Assembly (NCBI GenBank): GCA_017418275.1
Contig: JAFONX010000035.1
Span: 1-40,202, forward strand
Length of the DNA stretch: 40,202 nucleotides
Direction of reading: 5' to 3'
From: Candidatus Saccharimonadota bacterium
Lineage (GTDB): Bacteria > Patescibacteriota > Saccharimonadia > Saccharimonadales > Saccharimonadaceae
Position numbers and translations under genes: made by a program. Below the pieces are notes generated by a model. The model saw nothing but the letters and a program-made list of their open reading frames with translations, ran no database searches and was not told where the DNA came from. Each line of letters opens with the position of its first letter. Within the stretch, counting starts at the first letter, position 1. Shown one piece after another: positions 15,056 through 24,623 of the stretch.

Positions 15056-15132
15056 CCCTCTGCCAGTCAGCATGTTAATTTATAGCTGCTGGCGGAGGGC
15101 GTGTTTTGGTTTTTGTTGTTTTTCCATAAACC
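15056..15132. promoter_or_regulatory. Strong hairpins between two surface-protein genes
   Basis: CCCTCTGCCAG (15056-15066) pairs with CTGGCGGAGGG (15089-15099), extended inside by CAGC/GCTG. A second weaker TTTGGTTT/AAACCAAA repeat lies beside it. There is no T-tract on the minus strand, so it looks like an mRNA-stabilising or processing hairpin after the 190-residue gene rather than a clean terminator. Confidence 0.5.
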
Positions 15133-15185
15133 AAACACAAATTTTATCTTAGTGCCACAAATCTCTTAGATGCGCTACGTGCCAA

Positions 15186-15758
15186 TTATTGTGAGATTGT
15201 AACTACGAGGTTTGAGATTTGGACGCTACTGACTGACGTGCTGGATAACGTTACTTTGCCAGCGAAGCCATACTGAACAGTTCCACCATTCGCTGCAATG
15301 GTATCGTTATCCGGACGATAACCGCCGAAAAGGTCTTGGACTGGAGAAACTTGCGTGTTATTTTTTTCGTTTATGGCTAATGCGTATTTTTTCGAATTGA
15401 TCTTAAATCCCGTGAAGTCTGTTCCATATGAGACTAGATCATATTCGCCATTAGACAGCTTCTGTACACTGATTTCGCTTACTGCGATCGCTGCCGAATG
15501 AAGATTATTTGTTATTTTAAGACTTGTCACGGTAGCCTCGTTTGTGTCTGCGGTTCCTTTATGGCTGATGTGCATTTTGGCGTCATCGTTTTCAACGACT
15601 CCAACAGTGAAATCAATTGGCGTTGCCATGGATTCAAGAAAAATTGGGACACTCGCTGGATTAGTAGTATCAGCAAAGCATGTGCCAGCCATTGATGCGA
15701 GAGCGATGCCGCTAGTTGCGACTGCTGCTGCGATATATTTTGCGTTGGTGTATTTCAT
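15186..15758 (-). CDS. Secreted beta-rich surface protein
   Basis: 190 residues with a signal peptide (1-29, ending GTCFA). The mature part is beta-rich: IDFTVGVVENDD, VTSLKITNNLHSAAIAVSEI, FTGFKINSKKYALAI, VQYGFAGKVTL and ISNLVVTISQ. The same order of motifs occurs in the N-terminal domain of the 13243-14733 protein (ITNNSDTTSILL, FRANSKHIGIAY, LAFTGKSS, IVLTLET), so the two are paralogous. An AAGGAAG site precedes the ATG. It may be a subunit of a surface layer or fibre, but no known family is clear. Confidence 0.7.
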   Translation of the reverse strand: MKYTNAKYIAAAVATSGIALASMAGTCFADTTNPASVPIFLESMATPIDFTVGVVENDDAKMHISHKGTADTNEATVTSLKITNNLHSAAIAVSEISVQKLSNGEYDLVSYGTDFTGFKINSKKYALAINEKNNTQVSPVQDLFGGYRPDNDTIAANGGTVQYGFAGKVTLSSTSVSSVQISNLVVTISQ

Positions 15759-15792
15759 ATTCTTCCTTCTTCGTTGTTGGCTAAGGTGTGAC

Positions 15793-16665
15793 TTATTTTA
15801 CAATAAGCGTAATTTTAATATTTGCTCTTGCGAGCGGCTCTTTTTCTGATGAATAGGAATAACATTCAGCGATAGTATGATATGTGCCGGCAGGTACTTC
15901 CTTCAGAAGGGTGTCTGCCGTGACTTTTTTCCCGAATGGAACTAGTTCACTGTCGTAGATGTAATCGGTGTCATTGTCAGGATCTAGCTTAATCTTTACT
16001 CTTAGGTATTTGCCTTCGTTGATGTTCTCGAAGTCGAGATTTTGAATTGTATTCTGAACAACAGTTAGGGTTGTATTCATCCTATATCTGGTACTAGATG
16101 GATCGTCATGTACCTCGGTCGTACTTGCCTCTTCGATATAGCGGTTATCTAATAGCTGCTCTTCTTTTGGTCGCGTTATAAAGTAGGCACCGCCCGCGAC
16201 TCCTAAGATTACGATTACAACCAAGATTAGATATAGTGGATTGAGGGCTACAGCTGCTACGAAGCGATCGTCTCCGACCGGTATGTAACCAATAATCTGC
16301 GAGAATTGATAGTTGTCTCGAACTTCGAAATAACAGTAAGTATCCTTGCGAACTGGCACTTCTAATACTGCTGTAGTCTTATCTGAACCATGATTACTGT
16401 TGACGCGTGCACTGGATATCTGATTGAGCTTGGTTTGCCCAATTATGGTAAGTTGACGGTTCTCTTTTTTTGTAGAATTCCTGTACTCTTTGAATTTCTC
16501 AGTTGGGACAATTGTGACGTCTATCTTGCGGGAGCTTGCTTCGCTACCGCTCTGTCCAAGTTTGTCTGTAATCGAGAGGTGCTTCGAGAGTAAAGAACTC
16601 TTCTTTGTTTTAATGCTGCCAACATTCGTGTATAGAGATCCAGGATCGTAGGTAATCTTCTTCAT
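15793..16665 (-). CDS. Bitopic membrane protein of unknown function
   Basis: 290 residues: about 140 mostly polar residues, one membrane helix (about 143-163, LYLILVVIVILGVAGGAYFI) and an external beta-rich domain of 125 residues (LRVKIKLDPDN, AGTYHTIAECYSY, LARANIKITLIVK). It has no cleavable signal. It leads the surface-protein cluster and sits 34 bases from the next gene, so it may help anchor or assemble the secreted proteins that follow. Confidence 0.65.
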   Translation of the reverse strand: MKKITYDPGSLYTNVGSIKTKKSSLLSKHLSITDKLGQSGSEASSRKIDVTIVPTEKFKEYRNSTKKENRQLTIIGQTKLNQISSARVNSNHGSDKTTAVLEVPVRKDTYCYFEVRDNYQFSQIIGYIPVGDDRFVAAVALNPLYLILVVIVILGVAGGAYFITRPKEEQLLDNRYIEEASTTEVHDDPSSTRYRMNTTLTVVQNTIQNLDFENINEGKYLRVKIKLDPDNDTDYIYDSELVPFGKKVTADTLLKEVPAGTYHTIAECYSYSSEKEPLARANIKITLIVK

Positions 16666-17114
16666 CGTCTAATCTTGCTGTTTACTGTTTTATTCTATTC
16701 CTATTCATGGTTGTTTTGGATAGTTAAATATCCTTATTGGTATGACAAATTGTATTTGCCGTTGAAGTGTTTTGTATTCTATCCGCTATTTTTCCTTGCC
16801 TCCCGTTAGTTAATTAATATTCCTACATCACGCGTGTGCTGCCATAGTCTCTCTTGGCGTTATTGCACAACGAAATGATGTACTAAATAAGAGTCGGCAT
16901 GGAGCCGAAGTTGCCCGTATGGGGCGCGCGATGGTTTTCGTTTCATTCTGATAGTCTGTAAAAACTAGAGAAACAAAGGATTTAGTACGCGAGAAGATTG
17001 AGCTGTAATAAGAACGAAAAAGCACTAATAGTGTTGAATGGAATAGTCTGTTCATAAAATCTAACAACATTTTCGCCTTTCTCAATCTAAAAAATTGTTT
17101 CGCCTATGCTTATT
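16666..17114. other. Intergenic stretch with one doubtful small ORF
   Basis: Mostly featureless. On the minus strand, an ATG at 17070 with AGAAAGG in front opens an 80-residue frame ending at 16828 (starts MLLDFMNRLFHSTLLVLF). Its composition after residue 35 is rich in Arg, Thr and Ala and not convincing. A short CGGC-ATGGA-GCCG hairpin occurs near 16892. I did not recognise tmRNA, RNase P RNA or SRP RNA here. Confidence 0.3.
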
Positions 17115-18800
17115 TTAGTATGTTTTAGAAATATTATCAAGAAAAGCACGAGCTTTTTTGTGCGTCGAGAGCGTAGTGCTAGATTTTATATTAAGTGTTG
17201 TATTAGTATTGCTAGTGTCTTCCCCGCTAATACCTTCGCCAGTATTGTAGCCATATATCATGCAGCAGGCAAAATCTGTCGCGTATGCCACGATTAAGAT
17301 AGCGCAGATAATGTATCGCAGTTTTTTGCCGATTTTGGCATAGAGATCGTCGAGGATTGGCGCCGCGATGTATGTAAAGCCACATCCGCCCAGACCAAAC
17401 ACGAGTAGGCTTTCGAGGCAAATGTAACCGTTAATATTAAAGGCGAAGCCGGTGTAATCCCAGTAGCGCGTATGCTCGAATGTGTCTAGGAACCAGCCGC
17501 CCACAAATTCAATAATGCCACAAAGTAGGAACGAGCTAAGAAATAGTAAGCTTGGTTTTTTGCGGAATTTTTGCAACAGAAACAGAATCGCGACGCCACC
17601 TGTGCCATAGATAGGAAGCCATGGGCCATACATGGTACCACGATTTACAAAACGACCTTCATTGATAAGGAAAATGATGACCTCATAAGCCCAACCTACG
17701 AAGGCGAAGGTAAAGAAGAATAGAATATAGGTTGTAACGGAATACTTTTTAGCTACACTACGCTTAACGAGTTTATTTTGTTTGTCGCGGAATTGATAGG
17801 CTTCTTTATGTATTTCGGCTGGGTCAAGTGCGCCGTCATTGAGAAGCTTCAAAAGACTTGCTTTGCTGTATAGTGGTGGCTTCGGTTCGCCTTTTTTGCG
17901 TTTGGCGGTGGATTTTCTTTCTGGCAAGCGTGCGAGGCAGTCTTTTTTGAGTTCGATATAGGCTTCGGCAAACATACAGTATTCATATGGATTTACAAAG
18001 AAAATGTTTGAAAGATTGAAGGTGACGAGTCCGAGAAAATGCCAAAGAATTATTGTTAAACTCAGTTTGAATAGCTCAAATTTTTTGCCGCGTGTGAGTT
18101 CTTTGCTGAGTCTAAAAGCGTCCTTAAAGCCGATTTTTGGGTTTTCGGCTAAGACGTACGGAATCATGCTGTATTCGTAGAACTTAATAAAGTACCCGAT
18201 AATTGTGAGTGACCAAAGCCAGAGGAAGATGGATCTTGCGAGTAAAATCAGCGAAACGTGGATTCCCTTATGCAATTTGTAAGGGTGGCTAATTCTAGAT
18301 GGTTGTGTGCCGAGGTATTTTCTCTGCTCTAGATAGTAACGCGCTTGGCCTACTTCAAAGGCTGCCAAAAAGCCATAGCGGAAGATCATATAGAGCAAGA
18401 TCGTGACGGTTACAATTACGGCCGTTGATAGTTCTCCAGTTATACCTTCGGCGACACCGCGTAGCATGTTAAAAATCATGCTTTGTTTGGAAGTGACAAT
18501 ATTAATGAAGGTAGTATTAAAACCGTTGTTTAATTTATTAAAAACTTCTTGTTGTTGCTCTTGATTTTTGATTAAGAGATCTAGAGCCTCATTATAATTG
18601 TCGCTATTGCTACGTTCGCGACTAAAAGTTAGGACTTTGATGGCGCTTTCGTTGGAGATATCTATATCCAGAACGTTCTTTGAAACGTAGCTGATTCCGC
18701 CGGTCAAAATGAAAGTAACTACGAAAGCTACTAGGACGTTTTTGACATAGTTTTGCTTGAGCCGATGCTTCGCGATTTTGCGAATTTTTTTAGCATTCAT
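17115..18800 (-). CDS. DUF975 / CmpB (putative ABC-transporter type IV) fusion membrane protein
   Basis: A 561-residue polytopic protein. Residues 1-300 resemble DUF975 integral membrane proteins: the FEVGQARYYLEQRKYL loop, SMIPYVLAENPKIGFKDAF and RLSKELTRGKKFELF are typical. After a basic linker (300-355), the second half matches the ABC_trans_CmpB family (FVGWAYEVI, NRGTMYGPWLPIYGTGG, GIIEFVGGWFLDT, RYWDYTGFAFNINGYICLESLLVFG). The two are usually separate proteins. The C-terminal tail is Ser/Thr/Asn-rich. A TAAAAT box (18808-18813) lies seven bases before the ATG. Confidence 0.8.
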   Translation of the reverse strand: MNAKKIRKIAKHRLKQNYVKNVLVAFVVTFILTGGISYVSKNVLDIDISNESAIKVLTFSRERSNSDNYNEALDLLIKNQEQQQEVFNKLNNGFNTTFINIVTSKQSMIFNMLRGVAEGITGELSTAVIVTVTILLYMIFRYGFLAAFEVGQARYYLEQRKYLGTQPSRISHPYKLHKGIHVSLILLARSIFLWLWSLTIIGYFIKFYEYSMIPYVLAENPKIGFKDAFRLSKELTRGKKFELFKLSLTIILWHFLGLVTFNLSNIFFVNPYEYCMFAEAYIELKKDCLARLPERKSTAKRKKGEPKPPLYSKASLLKLLNDGALDPAEIHKEAYQFRDKQNKLVKRSVAKKYSVTTYILFFFTFAFVGWAYEVIIFLINEGRFVNRGTMYGPWLPIYGTGGVAILFLLQKFRKKPSLLFLSSFLLCGIIEFVGGWFLDTFEHTRYWDYTGFAFNINGYICLESLLVFGLGGCGFTYIAAPILDDLYAKIGKKLRYIICAILIVAYATDFACCMIYGYNTGEGISGEDTSNTNTTLNIKSSTTLSTHKKARAFLDNISKTY

Positions 18801-18896
18801 TGAGTCTATTTTAGCCTAAAACGCTTTTGCTTCAAAATAAAGGCCTGTATTATAGTATTATAATTAGTAATCGAGACTGCCTTAGAGGTTAGCGCT

Positions 18897-18925
18897 TTGA
18901 CTTTTCTGGCTTTTTATGATATAAT
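18897..18925 (+). promoter_or_regulatory. Strong promoter
   Basis: TTGACT (18897-18902), 17 bases, TATAAT (18920-18925). The leader is about 45 bases and ends in AAAAAGGAGG before the gene at 18977. Confidence 0.8.
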
Positions 18926-18976
18926 TTAAGCGTAAGCTAGTTACTTGAAAATGATTTGAAAAAGGAGGAATTCATA

Positions 18977-19519
18977 ATGAAAGATTATTCTAGCTTCGTA
19001 CAAAGCAATAAATCGTTGCAGTTGTCGAGTGATACTCTAAAGGCAATAAGGGAGGTGGCGCGTAAGACGCGTCATTATAAAAAGCTCGCTAGTACTATGA
19101 TTCTCGGCAAGGACGGATCTTTCGATAGAGTTGTTGATACTCAAGAAGTGTTAACGCTGAAGAGCGATATCGAAGCGATTCGTAATCGCGCGTATGCGTT
19201 TGATGCGAACTGTGTTATGCTTGCGCATGGGCATCTCAAAGGCTTGATTCTTGATGGCGCGGATGTTTATTTCGACTATCGTTACGCATCAAGCGGAGAC
19301 ATTTGCAATTTAATTCAGTGTCAAACACAGATTGGTAGCGACGTTAAGATCTATATGTCCTGTGTTGGTTGCGATGATCTTGGAAACGTTACGGTGCAGG
19401 TTTTATCATATGACGGTAAGACTTGTTATCAATATACGAACCTGGAAGCAAACGGTAGTAGGCTGCCTTTGTCGATTGATAACTTGGTTAAGCTTGAGCA
19501 TCCTGATGCGAAGTGCTGA
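18977..19519 (+). CDS. Hypothetical cytoplasmic protein
   Basis: 180 residues starting MKDYSSFVQSNKSLQLS. The first 75 residues are helical and basic; the rest is beta-rich with several Cys and His (FDANCVMLAHGHLKG, SGDICNLIQCQTQIG, IYMSCVGCDD). No signal peptide and no family is recognised; the HGH and Cys pattern could be a metal site, but this is a guess. The ATG at 18977 is chosen for its AAGGAGG site. It has a strong promoter and its own terminator. Confidence 0.65.
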   Translation: MKDYSSFVQSNKSLQLSSDTLKAIREVARKTRHYKKLASTMILGKDGSFDRVVDTQEVLTLKSDIEAIRNRAYAFDANCVMLAHGHLKGLILDGADVYFDYRYASSGDICNLIQCQTQIGSDVKIYMSCVGCDDLGNVTVQVLSYDGKTCYQYTNLEANGSRLPLSIDNLVKLEHPDAKC

Positions 19520-19538
19520 AACGACTGTATATGATTTC

Positions 19539-19567
19539 GCCACCCAGTAATGGGTGGCATTTTTTTG
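19539..19567 (+). terminator. Terminator
   Basis: GCCACCC (19539-19545) pairs with GGGTGGC (19552-19558), followed by a run of T. Confidence 0.9.
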
Positions 19568-19629
19568 TTTTTGCTAATGTTTTCTAAGAAAAAACATAAT
19601 ATAATTATTTATAAGTATAAGGAGGTGAA

Positions 19630-19938
19630 ATGAAGGATGATAATTTTGATAAGTTTGTCGACTCTTTGATTGCAGAAAAGGATTTGAAAGGTTTAACTGC
19701 GGAAGGCCGCGAGCAGATTGCTACTGAGCTAAAAAATCTTATTGCCGAGGAAGTTAATCGTGCGATCTTGATGGAGCTGCCCGACGAGAAGCTTGACGAA
19801 CTCGATGCGCGCATGAATGAAGGTCCGCTTAGCGAGGAAGAGATGCAGGAGTTTTTGAGCAATTCTGGTGTTGATATACCGAAAATTACTACAAAAACAC
19901 TCATGTATTTCCGTTCGTTCTATCTTGGGGAGAAATAA
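19630..19938 (+). CDS. DUF5663-like small acidic protein
   Basis: 102 residues, helical and acidic, with the pattern LTAEGREQIATELKNLIAEE, then AILMELPDEKLDELD and LSEEEMQEFL that I associate with the DUF5663 group common in Patescibacteria. The function is unknown. ATAAGGAGG precedes the ATG, and the gene ends three bases before the start of the 1543-residue gene, so the two are probably co-expressed. Confidence 0.7.
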   Translation: MKDDNFDKFVDSLIAEKDLKGLTAEGREQIATELKNLIAEEVNRAILMELPDEKLDELDARMNEGPLSEEEMQEFLSNSGVDIPKITTKTLMYFRSFYLGEK

Positions 19939-19941
19939 TTA

Positions 19942-22900
19942 ATGGCGAATGGCGAACGTTCGACAGGCTCAATTGGTAGTTCTTCGAGTGAAAGAGGTAA
20001 AATCGTTCCGAAATCCATAGACGATCTTCGCGCTATGGGCTATTCTGATGAGCAAATTGACGACTGGGAGGCGGAAGGTCTAGTTCCGCTTGAAGAGTAC
20101 ACGCATGCTTCCCCGATGGGTAAAATTGATAGCGAGTATTTATTCCGTGCTCATAAACAAAATGGCATGGAGCAGAACGAAGAAGACGAACTGGTCTTTG
20201 AAACTATCGACAATGAGGTAACCGATAAAACTGAAAGTTTAGTTGACGATGAATCCGATAATAATCCAGATGTTTTGGAGCCTTTGGATACTTCGGAGGC
20301 TCCATCGGATACTCCAGAAGTAAAATCTGATTTATTGGTAGATATAGATAATTCAAAAGATTTTCTTTCGAATCAGTTCGGCGAAAGGGTTTTGCGTGTG
20401 GCGCTCGTGAATCAAGATGCGGACCTAGAGGCTGTAGCGCGTTTTCGCGGTGAAAATAAACTAGGCGAAGCCTTGAGTGAACATAAAGGCGTACGCAAGA
20501 TTCTTGACCATATTTGGAAGGGTGGCTTCATGCGCAGCTATTATCGCCAGAAGTATATTCAGGAAGCGCGCGAAGAAATCAAGAACAGTGGCAGCTTGAT
20601 GACGGAGTATAGCGAAAAGGAACGTCGTCAATATAACGGTGCGGTTTGCGATCTTTTTATTGATGAGGTTGCGAATATTGATGAAGAGCATGGTGATAAG
20701 CGAGAGAGTTTAAAGGACAATAATCCGGAACTTCTAAAAAATATCGCTGATATCGTAAAGCGCTATGCGCGTGGCGATTTTGACAATACCGAAGCGGCAA
20801 ATCGCGAATTTGCAGAGTTGCTCGAAAATGCTCATCAAGAAGGCTTTGATAAGGATAATTTCTATGTTAGTAATTTAAACTCGGTTATCATCGAGGCTCG
20901 TAAGCGCTACGAAGACATGATAACGATTGCTCAGGCCACTTGTAGTCGCATTGATCATGAAGAGGCGCTTTCGAGTGTCATGGATGGCTTCGATTTGATA
21001 TATGGTAATAATCAGATGGAGCGTCGCGCGCCGAGTTATAATCGTGTCGATCGTATTGTTGATAAACTCAAGAGCTCGAAGGTTGGTTGCGTGGTTCCGA
21101 CTGGCACTTTGGCTATTGCGGCTGGCGCGGCGGCTAGTATTACTGAGTTTGTTGGTAAGCGCGCCATTAGTGCAGCCTTTGTAGGCGCATTCGGTGTAAG
21201 TGGTGCGATTTCGGCTGGGCTTCAGGCTAGTACTACTTTCGAGCAAGAACGCGCTCGGGCTTTTTATGATGAGCGCTATAGTCGCGAGGTCGAAGGTAAT
21301 GACAAAGAACGCGAGAAGATAAAAAAGACCGTCTATGAACATCACAGTGCTTATGATGAAGCGACGAATCTTGCGAAGCTCCGTAAGGAGGCGATGCGAA
21401 TTATCGAAAATGGTGGTGATGTGTCTGCGAAGTCGCAAGAGCTTTTAGACGCGGTTGCGCGTTGTACGGTTTATCTGCGCATGGACAAGGAAGGTAATTC
21501 CTTATTAAAGTATTCTTCTGAGATGAATGCTCCGGAAGAACAGTTGACTCTTTTGCAACAAATCGTACGTTCTAAGCTTTGGTTGAGAGATGAAAATGGT
21601 GGCAATGTTCAGGATATAGAAGATCAGCTTGATAGATCGTCTGATCTAATGCAGGGCGTGCGCGACGAAATCGAAAAAGATCTTGGCGATGTAGATAAAG
21701 TTGCAAGGCGTCAGAAAGTCGAAAAGATTCTGCGCAAGAGTGGCAAGAGTTTGTTAGTCGGGGCTGCCTTTGGCTTTGCGGCGCAGGAAGTTGGCGCTTT
21801 GATGAATCCGAATGTTCAAGGTATTTTCGAAAAAGACGATGGCTATGCGAGCAGTTTGACTGCCGGACGCAAACTTGCGAACTGGATAAGTGGTGATACA
21901 GGTGCAAAACATGACGAATTATTGGCACACATAAACATTACCGGCGAAAATACCTCAAGCTTGATTAATGGCCAGAGTTCCGGTATGGAATTCATTAAAG
22001 CTAACGACGGTACCTATACATTATTGCGTGATGGTAAGGAGGTGGCTAAGGGCATCGATTGGAATGCGCAAACTGGCAAGTTGACGCCGGATTCGCTTAA
22101 GATTTTGCAAGGGCAAGGTATTGATGTGTCGAAGACACAGGATCTTGGCTTTAGTTACACGACACAGGTTGATAGTTCGCGCATTGATCAGGTTTCGCTT
22201 TCGGAATACTATAAGAATTTTGGTGACGCGACCACGAAGGTTAAGCGTTCTTTTTGGTACGACAATAACTCGACCGTTATTGATCATAATGAGCTTGCCT
22301 GCTACAACTATACCGATCCGGCGACGGGTGCACATGGTTTCGTAACGCGTATGTCGGATTCTGGTTCTTGGCACGGTGACAGAGCGGCAAAGTTTAGCGA
22401 ATTGGCAAAAAACGGCGAGATAAAACTATTCTTGTCGCCAAGCGGCGATACGCAGTCGGCGCCAATTGCAGTTACCGGAAAATTACTCAGCGACGGTCAG
22501 CTGGCTTTTGTGCCAGAGGCGGGTTCGGTTGCGGAAAAGTTTTTTGCGCCTGACGGTAGCTTGAACTGTCGTTTCGGCGAGGTAGCGCAGGTTTTAGGCC
22601 AGACGGATAGCGGCGAGACATTGATTGCCCCATTAGCGACTGCTGTGGGCCATGATTATGATGGTCTAATCGATGTTGTTGTCCCGACCGTCGAGAATGT
22701 CGTAACGGAAGGTACGGTGCCAGAATATTTCTTCTCTGTCACTGATCCTGAGCTGCCGTGGAATATGCCGATGATTTTTCCATTCTTGTCGGATGGTGCG
22801 ATGAAGAATTCGCGTAATGCGGAATATGTGAAGCATAAACGTATTCGAGAATACGTGCCTGGTGAATATACAAATTATAATAATCCTAGCGAAACGAAAC

Positions 22901-24573
22901 CAGAACTAGGGCCAGATGGTCGAAGCATAGTAAAAGGTGAGATTTCGCCGAGGATTATGGAGCGCAAGCAGCTACATTTGGGTCAGGAAGTAGGTGATTA
23001 CCGTCAGCGTATGGTTGCGGCCGGTGAGAACGAATACGCTAGCTTTATTGATAGTCAGATTACGGGATCAAGAGAGCTTTCGGGGATGAGTGATTCGGTT
23101 AAAACCGTGATTATGTTGCCGGTCTGGGCGAAGGAAGATAGTGATAAAATATACGATTCATTATCGCTTTATGCTCAACAAAAAGGTGTCGACATGAGTT
23201 CATTTATGCTTCTAGTTGACATCAATGATGGTTTGAAGCCGGTTGATGAGTATGCGGATAATTCAAGTGAATCGAAGGAAATGACCGAAGAGGAAAAGGC
23301 ATATTTTGATCATCGACCAACGAAGCGCGAGTTGGCAGAATATCGTTTAAGTCAGACACAGAAAGAGGTAGAGCGTGCGCGTACGGACTTCCCTGGCCTG
23401 CAGGTTGCGACTATTTCGCATTTCGGTCGCAAGGGTGGCGTTGTTGATGCTTCGCGCGTAATGGCCGACAGCGCATTATTAGCAATTGATAAGGCGATTA
23501 AAGAAGGTCGTATGAGTGCGGATAATGATGTTCTTTTAATACGCAATGATGTCGATGTGAAGCATATTGATAGTCATTATATTGAAGGTTATCAAGAAGC
23601 GGCACGCAAGAATCCAAAGACGCCAATCTTTACAGGTACAACTTGGTTTAACGTGAATCATCAACGTCGTGTGCCTGGGCTTGGCGCTGTTACGACTATC
23701 GAACGCATGAGTAACCTCTTTGGTGCTTTGAATGGACGGATCCATTCGGCGGGCGGTAACTTTGGTTACCGCGCGTCGCATTTTGCGGCGGTAAATGGTT
23801 ACGGCTTTGCGGCAAATGGCGATTATATTGGCGAAGGTGCGGGCGCAGATGATTTGCGCGCAGGTCTACGTTTAGCAGACGCCTTTGATGCGGCATATTG
23901 GGAACGCATGTATAATTCTGGTGACCCGAACAACAATGATTTAATGGATCCGCAGACGCGCATGCTAGTGCGCGTTGGCAAAGGAAATGCAGACACGGAC
24001 AATTTGCGCTATTTGAAGTTTTATGCCGATGCGGGAGGTGGCGTTACGAATGATGCCTATCGTCCAGATACGGAACGCCCAGCTACGGTGCTTGCTGGTG
24101 GATATAACTCCGACTCGTCACGTGGCTCTTGGACAGAGTGGGGAGATTTCCGAGAGAATATCTTTGATGATAGTGCGGGCGAACGGAATGAGCATGGTTT
24201 TTATTCGAATCGTCAGATATTTAATGCGACAATTGAGCAAGTTGAAGAAGAACTTACAGACTATATTTCCTGTAATCCTACTCCGACAGGACGCGAATCG
24301 TGTATTCGGATTATAAACTGGTATTTGATGTCGCCAAATCTTGGCTTCTATACGATTACAGAGGAGGATGATACAACTAATCGATACGACAGTGGTAAGC
24401 GCTTTGCTTTTCGTTTTACAGAGGCTGGTCGTGAACAGTTGCGCAAAGCGATGGTAAACCGTGTAGTTGGCGATAATACAGGCAATCAGGACGTCAATGG
24501 CCATCAACGCGCAATTCGCTCCGGTGATTGGGTACGCCGCGCAAGCGATGTGAATAATAACGCGCTATACTAA
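19942..24573 (+). CDS. Giant membrane protein with glycosyltransferase-like C-terminal region
   Basis: 1543 residues. The first 370 are acidic and helical (residues near 30 contain DDLRAMGYSDEQIDDWEAEG). Residues about 380-427 are Ala/Gly-rich and hydrophobic (TGTLAIAAGAAASITEF), and a second hydrophobic stretch lies near 602-622. The middle is beta-rich. From about 1050 there is a Rossmann-like segment: VKTVIMLPVWAKEDSDKI, SHFGRKGGVVDASRVM, LLIRNDVDVKHIDSHYIEG (a DxD-like site), FTGTTWFNVNH, SAGGNFGYRASHF and EGAGADDLRAGLRLAD, an order that fits a GT-A family-2-like glycosyltransferase. I call this fold with moderate confidence; the substrate is unknown. GGGGAG lies nine bases before the ATG. 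Confidence 0.7.
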   Translation: MANGERSTGSIGSSSSERGKIVPKSIDDLRAMGYSDEQIDDWEAEGLVPLEEYTHASPMGKIDSEYLFRAHKQNGMEQNEEDELVFETIDNEVTDKTESLVDDESDNNPDVLEPLDTSEAPSDTPEVKSDLLVDIDNSKDFLSNQFGERVLRVALVNQDADLEAVARFRGENKLGEALSEHKGVRKILDHIWKGGFMRSYYRQKYIQEAREEIKNSGSLMTEYSEKERRQYNGAVCDLFIDEVANIDEEHGDKRESLKDNNPELLKNIADIVKRYARGDFDNTEAANREFAELLENAHQEGFDKDNFYVSNLNSVIIEARKRYEDMITIAQATCSRIDHEEALSSVMDGFDLIYGNNQMERRAPSYNRVDRIVDKLKSSKVGCVVPTGTLAIAAGAAASITEFVGKRAISAAFVGAFGVSGAISAGLQASTTFEQERARAFYDERYSREVEGNDKEREKIKKTVYEHHSAYDEATNLAKLRKEAMRIIENGGDVSAKSQELLDAVARCTVYLRMDKEGNSLLKYSSEMNAPEEQLTLLQQIVRSKLWLRDENGGNVQDIEDQLDRSSDLMQGVRDEIEKDLGDVDKVARRQKVEKILRKSGKSLLVGAAFGFAAQEVGALMNPNVQGIFEKDDGYASSLTAGRKLANWISGDTGAKHDELLAHINITGENTSSLINGQSSGMEFIKANDGTYTLLRDGKEVAKGIDWNAQTGKLTPDSLKILQGQGIDVSKTQDLGFSYTTQVDSSRIDQVSLSEYYKNFGDATTKVKRSFWYDNNSTVIDHNELACYNYTDPATGAHGFVTRMSDSGSWHGDRAAKFSELAKNGEIKLFLSPSGDTQSAPIAVTGKLLSDGQLAFVPEAGSVAEKFFAPDGSLNCRFGEVAQVLGQTDSGETLIAPLATAVGHDYDGLIDVVVPTVENVVTEGTVPEYFFSVTDPELPWNMPMIFPFLSDGAMKNSRNAEYVKHKRIREYVPGEYTNYNNPSETKPELGPDGRSIVKGEISPRIMERKQLHLGQEVGDYRQRMVAAGENEYASFIDSQITGSRELSGMSDSVKTVIMLPVWAKEDSDKIYDSLSLYAQQKGVDMSSFMLLVDINDGLKPVDEYADNSSESKEMTEEEKAYFDHRPTKRELAEYRLSQTQKEVERARTDFPGLQVATISHFGRKGGVVDASRVMADSALLAIDKAIKEGRMSADNDVLLIRNDVDVKHIDSHYIEGYQEAARKNPKTPIFTGTTWFNVNHQRRVPGLGAVTTIERMSNLFGALNGRIHSAGGNFGYRASHFAAVNGYGFAANGDYIGEGAGADDLRAGLRLADAFDAAYWERMYNSGDPNNNDLMDPQTRMLVRVGKGNADTDNLRYLKFYADAGGGVTNDAYRPDTERPATVLAGGYNSDSSRGSWTEWGDFRENIFDDSAGERNEHGFYSNRQIFNATIEQVEEELTDYISCNPTPTGRESCIRIINWYLMSPNLGFYTITEEDDTTNRYDSGKRFAFRFTEAGREQLRKAMVNRVVGDNTGNQDVNGHQRAIRSGDWVRRASDVNNNALY

Positions 24574-24577
24574 GCAA

Positions 24578-24612
24578 TAAAAAGTAGCTCCGAATAAGGG
24601 GCTACTTTTTAT
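24578..24612. terminator. Bidirectional terminator
   Basis: AAAAAGTAGCTCC pairs with GGGGCTACTTTTT (one wobble) around a GAATAA loop. It separates the 1543-residue gene from the convergent YgcG-like gene. Confidence 0.9.
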
Positions 24613-24623
24613 TGGGGTTGTGT

